A stretch of DNA of 8,101 nt. It comes from Verrucomicrobiales bacterium. Its GTDB lineage: Bacteria > Verrucomicrobiota > Verrucomicrobiia > Limisphaerales > UBA1096. The notes beneath the pieces are model-generated. The model ran no database searches. It had not been told where the DNA came from and saw nothing but the letters and a program-made list of their open reading frames with translations. The position numbers and the translations under genes were made by a program. Below are positions 6,296 to 8,101 of this stretch, in pieces; the stretch's first letter is position 1; every line of letters starts with the position of its first letter. The DNA lies in assembly GCA_011523195.1 (NCBI GenBank), contig WTHH01000375.1, positions 1-8,101 of the forward strand, written 5' to 3'.

Positions 6296-8101
6296 ATGGA
6301 ATCCGTATATCTGGCAGGCAAAGCCTGGTTGCTCCCCGCCGCTCTCTGGCTGGCGGTGGGATTTGCCACGGTTTGGTGGGCCTATCGCGGCGCCTCCATG
6401 GACCGCCATATCCGCGGTGCTTGTATGGGGCTTAAATGTCTCGGCCTACTCCTGCTGCTGCTCTGCCTACTCGATCCCATGGCCAGCCAGGAACGCGCCA
6501 AGCCCGGCGCCAACCGGCTCGCGTTGCTGGCCGATACCAGCGAAGGCATGAACCTCACCGGTGCCGGCGAATCCAGACCGCGCGCGGAAATCCTGCAGGA
6601 CACACTCGCCCTGCAGGCCAACAACTGGCAGGCCCAGTTGGCCAATGATTTCGACCTGAAACGCTACGCCTTCGATGCGCGCCTGCGCAATGTCACCGAC
6701 TTTGAGAGACTCACCTTTACCGGTCATTCCTCCCGTTTGGGCGAATCCTTGCGCACGGTCGCCCGACGCTATCGTGGCCAACCGCTAGCCGGCATCGTGG
6801 TTTTCACCGACGGCGTGGCCACCGATCTGGATGACACCCTGCCCCAGCTCGAGGGATTGCCTCCAGTGTATCCCGTACTGATCGGGAAGGCCGCTCCGCA
6901 GCGCGATGTGGCGCTGGGCACGGTGACGCCCACGCAAACCGCCTTTGAAGATGCGCCCGTGTCCATCATCGCTCAAGTCACTGCACGCGGCTGCGAGGAT
7001 GAGGACATCACGGCCTCATTGGAGTTGCTCGATTCCACCGGCAAGGAAGCGGTCACGGTCAAGCAACTCACTCGCAGCGCGGATAGCGATAACGCCGAGC
7101 TGACCTTCCGCTTCAAAGTGCGACCGGCGGTCAAAGGCATTTTGTTTTACCGCCTGAACGTGTCGGCCGAAGGCGTGGCACCTGAAGCCACCCAAGCCAA
7201 TAACCAACGCGTGGCGGTGATCGACCGCGGCGGCGGTCCATACCGCGTGCTGTATCTCGCGGGTCGACCCAACTGGGAATATAAGTTTCTCCAACGCGCT
7301 GTGGCCGAGGATGAACAGGTTGATCTCGTGGGCCTGATCCGCGTGGCGCGCAAGGAGGCGAAATTCGAGTTCAAGGGGCGCAAGGGTGAGAACGCCAATC
7401 CGCTGGCGCGCGGGTCCGGACAGGATGTCGGCGATTACGATCAGCCCGTGCTCGTGCGGCTGAACACCGCAGATGCGGATGAGTTGAAAACTGGCTTCCC
7501 CACGGAGGCCGAGGAATTGTTCCAGTACAGCGCGGTGATCCTCGATGATCTGGAGTCCGCCTTTTTCACGCCGGCCCAACACGCCCTGCTCCACCGCTTT
7601 GTCAGCGAACGCGGCGGCGGTTTGATGATGTTGGGCGGACAGGAATCCTTCCGCCAGGGCGAATACGCCCGCACGCCGATCGGCAGTCTCTTGCCGGTTT
7701 ATCTCGACCGACCCGACGATGTCGCGCCTTTGAATAATCTGAAATATTCCCTCACGCGCGATGGCTGGCTGCAGCCGTGGGTGCGCCTGCGCGATAATGA
7801 AGCCGCAGATCGCGCGCGGCTCGGGGAGATGACCGAGTTTGTTTCGCTCAACCGCGTACGCGGCAAGAAACCGGGCGCCAACGTGCTGGCCACTGTGGCC
7901 ACCGATAATCAGGCCTCCGAACCGGCGCTGGTCACCCACACTTTCGGGCGTGGCCGCGTGGCCTCGGTGCTACTAGGTGATCTCTGGCGATGGGGACTCA
8001 AGGGCGAGACCGAGCGCGAGGATCTCGACAAGGCTTGGCGCCAGATGATCCGCTGGCTGGTGGCCGATGTCCCCGTGCCGTTTGATCTCGCCACACTGGA
8101 A
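6296..8101 (+). CDS. vWA / glutamine-amidotransferase-like membrane protein (3' end outside window)
   Basis: An ATG at 6296 opens a frame of 602 codons with no stop before the window edge. Two N-terminal membrane helices (about 10-30 and 43-60) flank a short Arg-containing loop, so the rest should be outside the cytoplasm. A vWA-like domain follows: RLALLADTSEGM (74-85) at the MIDAS position and VVFTDG (168-173) for the later Asp. The canonical D-x-S-x-S is degenerate (Gly84 in the last Ser position), and Ser145/146 lies where a Thr is usual. Residues about 205-310 look like an Ig/CARDB-type beta domain. An amidotransferase-like fold then begins with RVLYLAGRPNWEYKFL (317-332) and includes RGGGLMMLGGQESF (439-452) and GRGRVASVLLGDLWRW (551-566). 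No nucleophilic Cys is seen in a G-x-C-x-G elbow, so amidotransferase activity is unlikely. The start lacks a Shine-Dalgarno, but no in-frame ATG, GTG or TTG is found just upstream. A further C-terminal helix is expected beyond the edge. Confidence 0.87.
   Translation, partial: MESVYLAGKAWLLPAALWLAVGFATVWWAYRGASMDRHIRGACMGLKCLGLLLLLLCLLDPMASQERAKPGANRLALLADTSEGMNLTGAGESRPRAEILQDTLALQANNWQAQLANDFDLKRYAFDARLRNVTDFERLTFTGHSSRLGESLRTVARRYRGQPLAGIVVFTDGVATDLDDTLPQLEGLPPVYPVLIGKAAPQRDVALGTVTPTQTAFEDAPVSIIAQVTARGCEDEDITASLELLDSTGKEAVTVKQLTRSADSDNAELTFRFKVRPAVKGILFYRLNVSAEGVAPEATQANNQRVAVIDRGGGPYRVLYLAGRPNWEYKFLQRAVAEDEQVDLVGLIRVARKEAKFEFKGRKGENANPLARGSGQDVGDYDQPVLVRLNTADADELKTGFPTEAEELFQYSAVILDDLESAFFTPAQHALLHRFVSERGGGLMMLGGQESFRQGEYARTPIGSLLPVYLDRPDDVAPLNNLKYSLTRDGWLQPWVRLRDNEAADRARLGEMTEFVSLNRVRGKKPGANVLATVATDNQASEPALVTHTFGRGRVASVLLGDLWRWGLKGETEREDLDKAWRQMIRWLVADVPVPFDLATLE

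Noticed and set aside
7016..7939. 307-codon minus-strand frame near the right end
   Set aside because: It is antisense to the continuous 602-codon + strand frame with vWA and amidotransferase-like motifs; the minus translation shows no family signature.

Overview
The window is wholly coding on the + strand apart from one 26-base gap. It shows four consecutive, tightly packed genes: the 3' end of a DUF58 protein, a BatA-type membrane protein with a von Willebrand A (vWA) domain, a 1234-residue membrane-anchored, glutamine-rich coiled-coil protein resembling the DUF4175 group, and the first 602 codons of a second vWA / glutamine-amidotransferase-like membrane protein that runs off the right edge. 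The DNA is GC-rich. From memory, this gene order (usually preceded by a MoxR-type AAA+ ATPase) and the protein signatures are typical of the Planctomycetes-Verrucomicrobia-Chlamydiae group. My best guess is a Verrucomicrobiota or Planctomycetota chromosome. That placement is inference from gene content, not from a marker gene.

Layout: 1-487 is the DUF58 C-terminal half (start outside the window). 484-2568 is the BatA/vWA protein, joined to the previous gene by an ATGA overlap. 2565-6269 is the long coiled-coil protein, again joined by an ATGA overlap and preceded by a clear Shine-Dalgarno sequence. 6270-6295 is a short gap with no hairpin. From 6296 to the window end is the second vWA/GATase-like protein, open with no stop codon. 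No RNA genes, insertion sequences, CRISPR arrays, promoters or terminators are visible. The dense packing argues for one polycistronic transcript that starts before and ends after the window.

How the genes may work together (inference): the three membrane proteins have topologies that place their large domains outside the cytoplasm. Genes 2 and 4 share the same plan (two N-terminal membrane helices, vWA domain, beta-rich linker, amidotransferase-like fold). Gene 2 keeps a complete metal-binding MIDAS motif, while gene 4 has a degenerate one. Gene 3 has three N-terminal helices, Ig-like segments, about 490 residues of coiled coil with poly-Gln tracts, a disordered linker and a conserved-looking C-terminal domain. 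Together with the DUF58 protein and an expected MoxR ATPase upstream, this looks like an envelope-spanning MoxR/vWA assembly of unknown function. It is a recurrent but, to my knowledge, functionally uncharacterised gene set rather than a one-off novelty.
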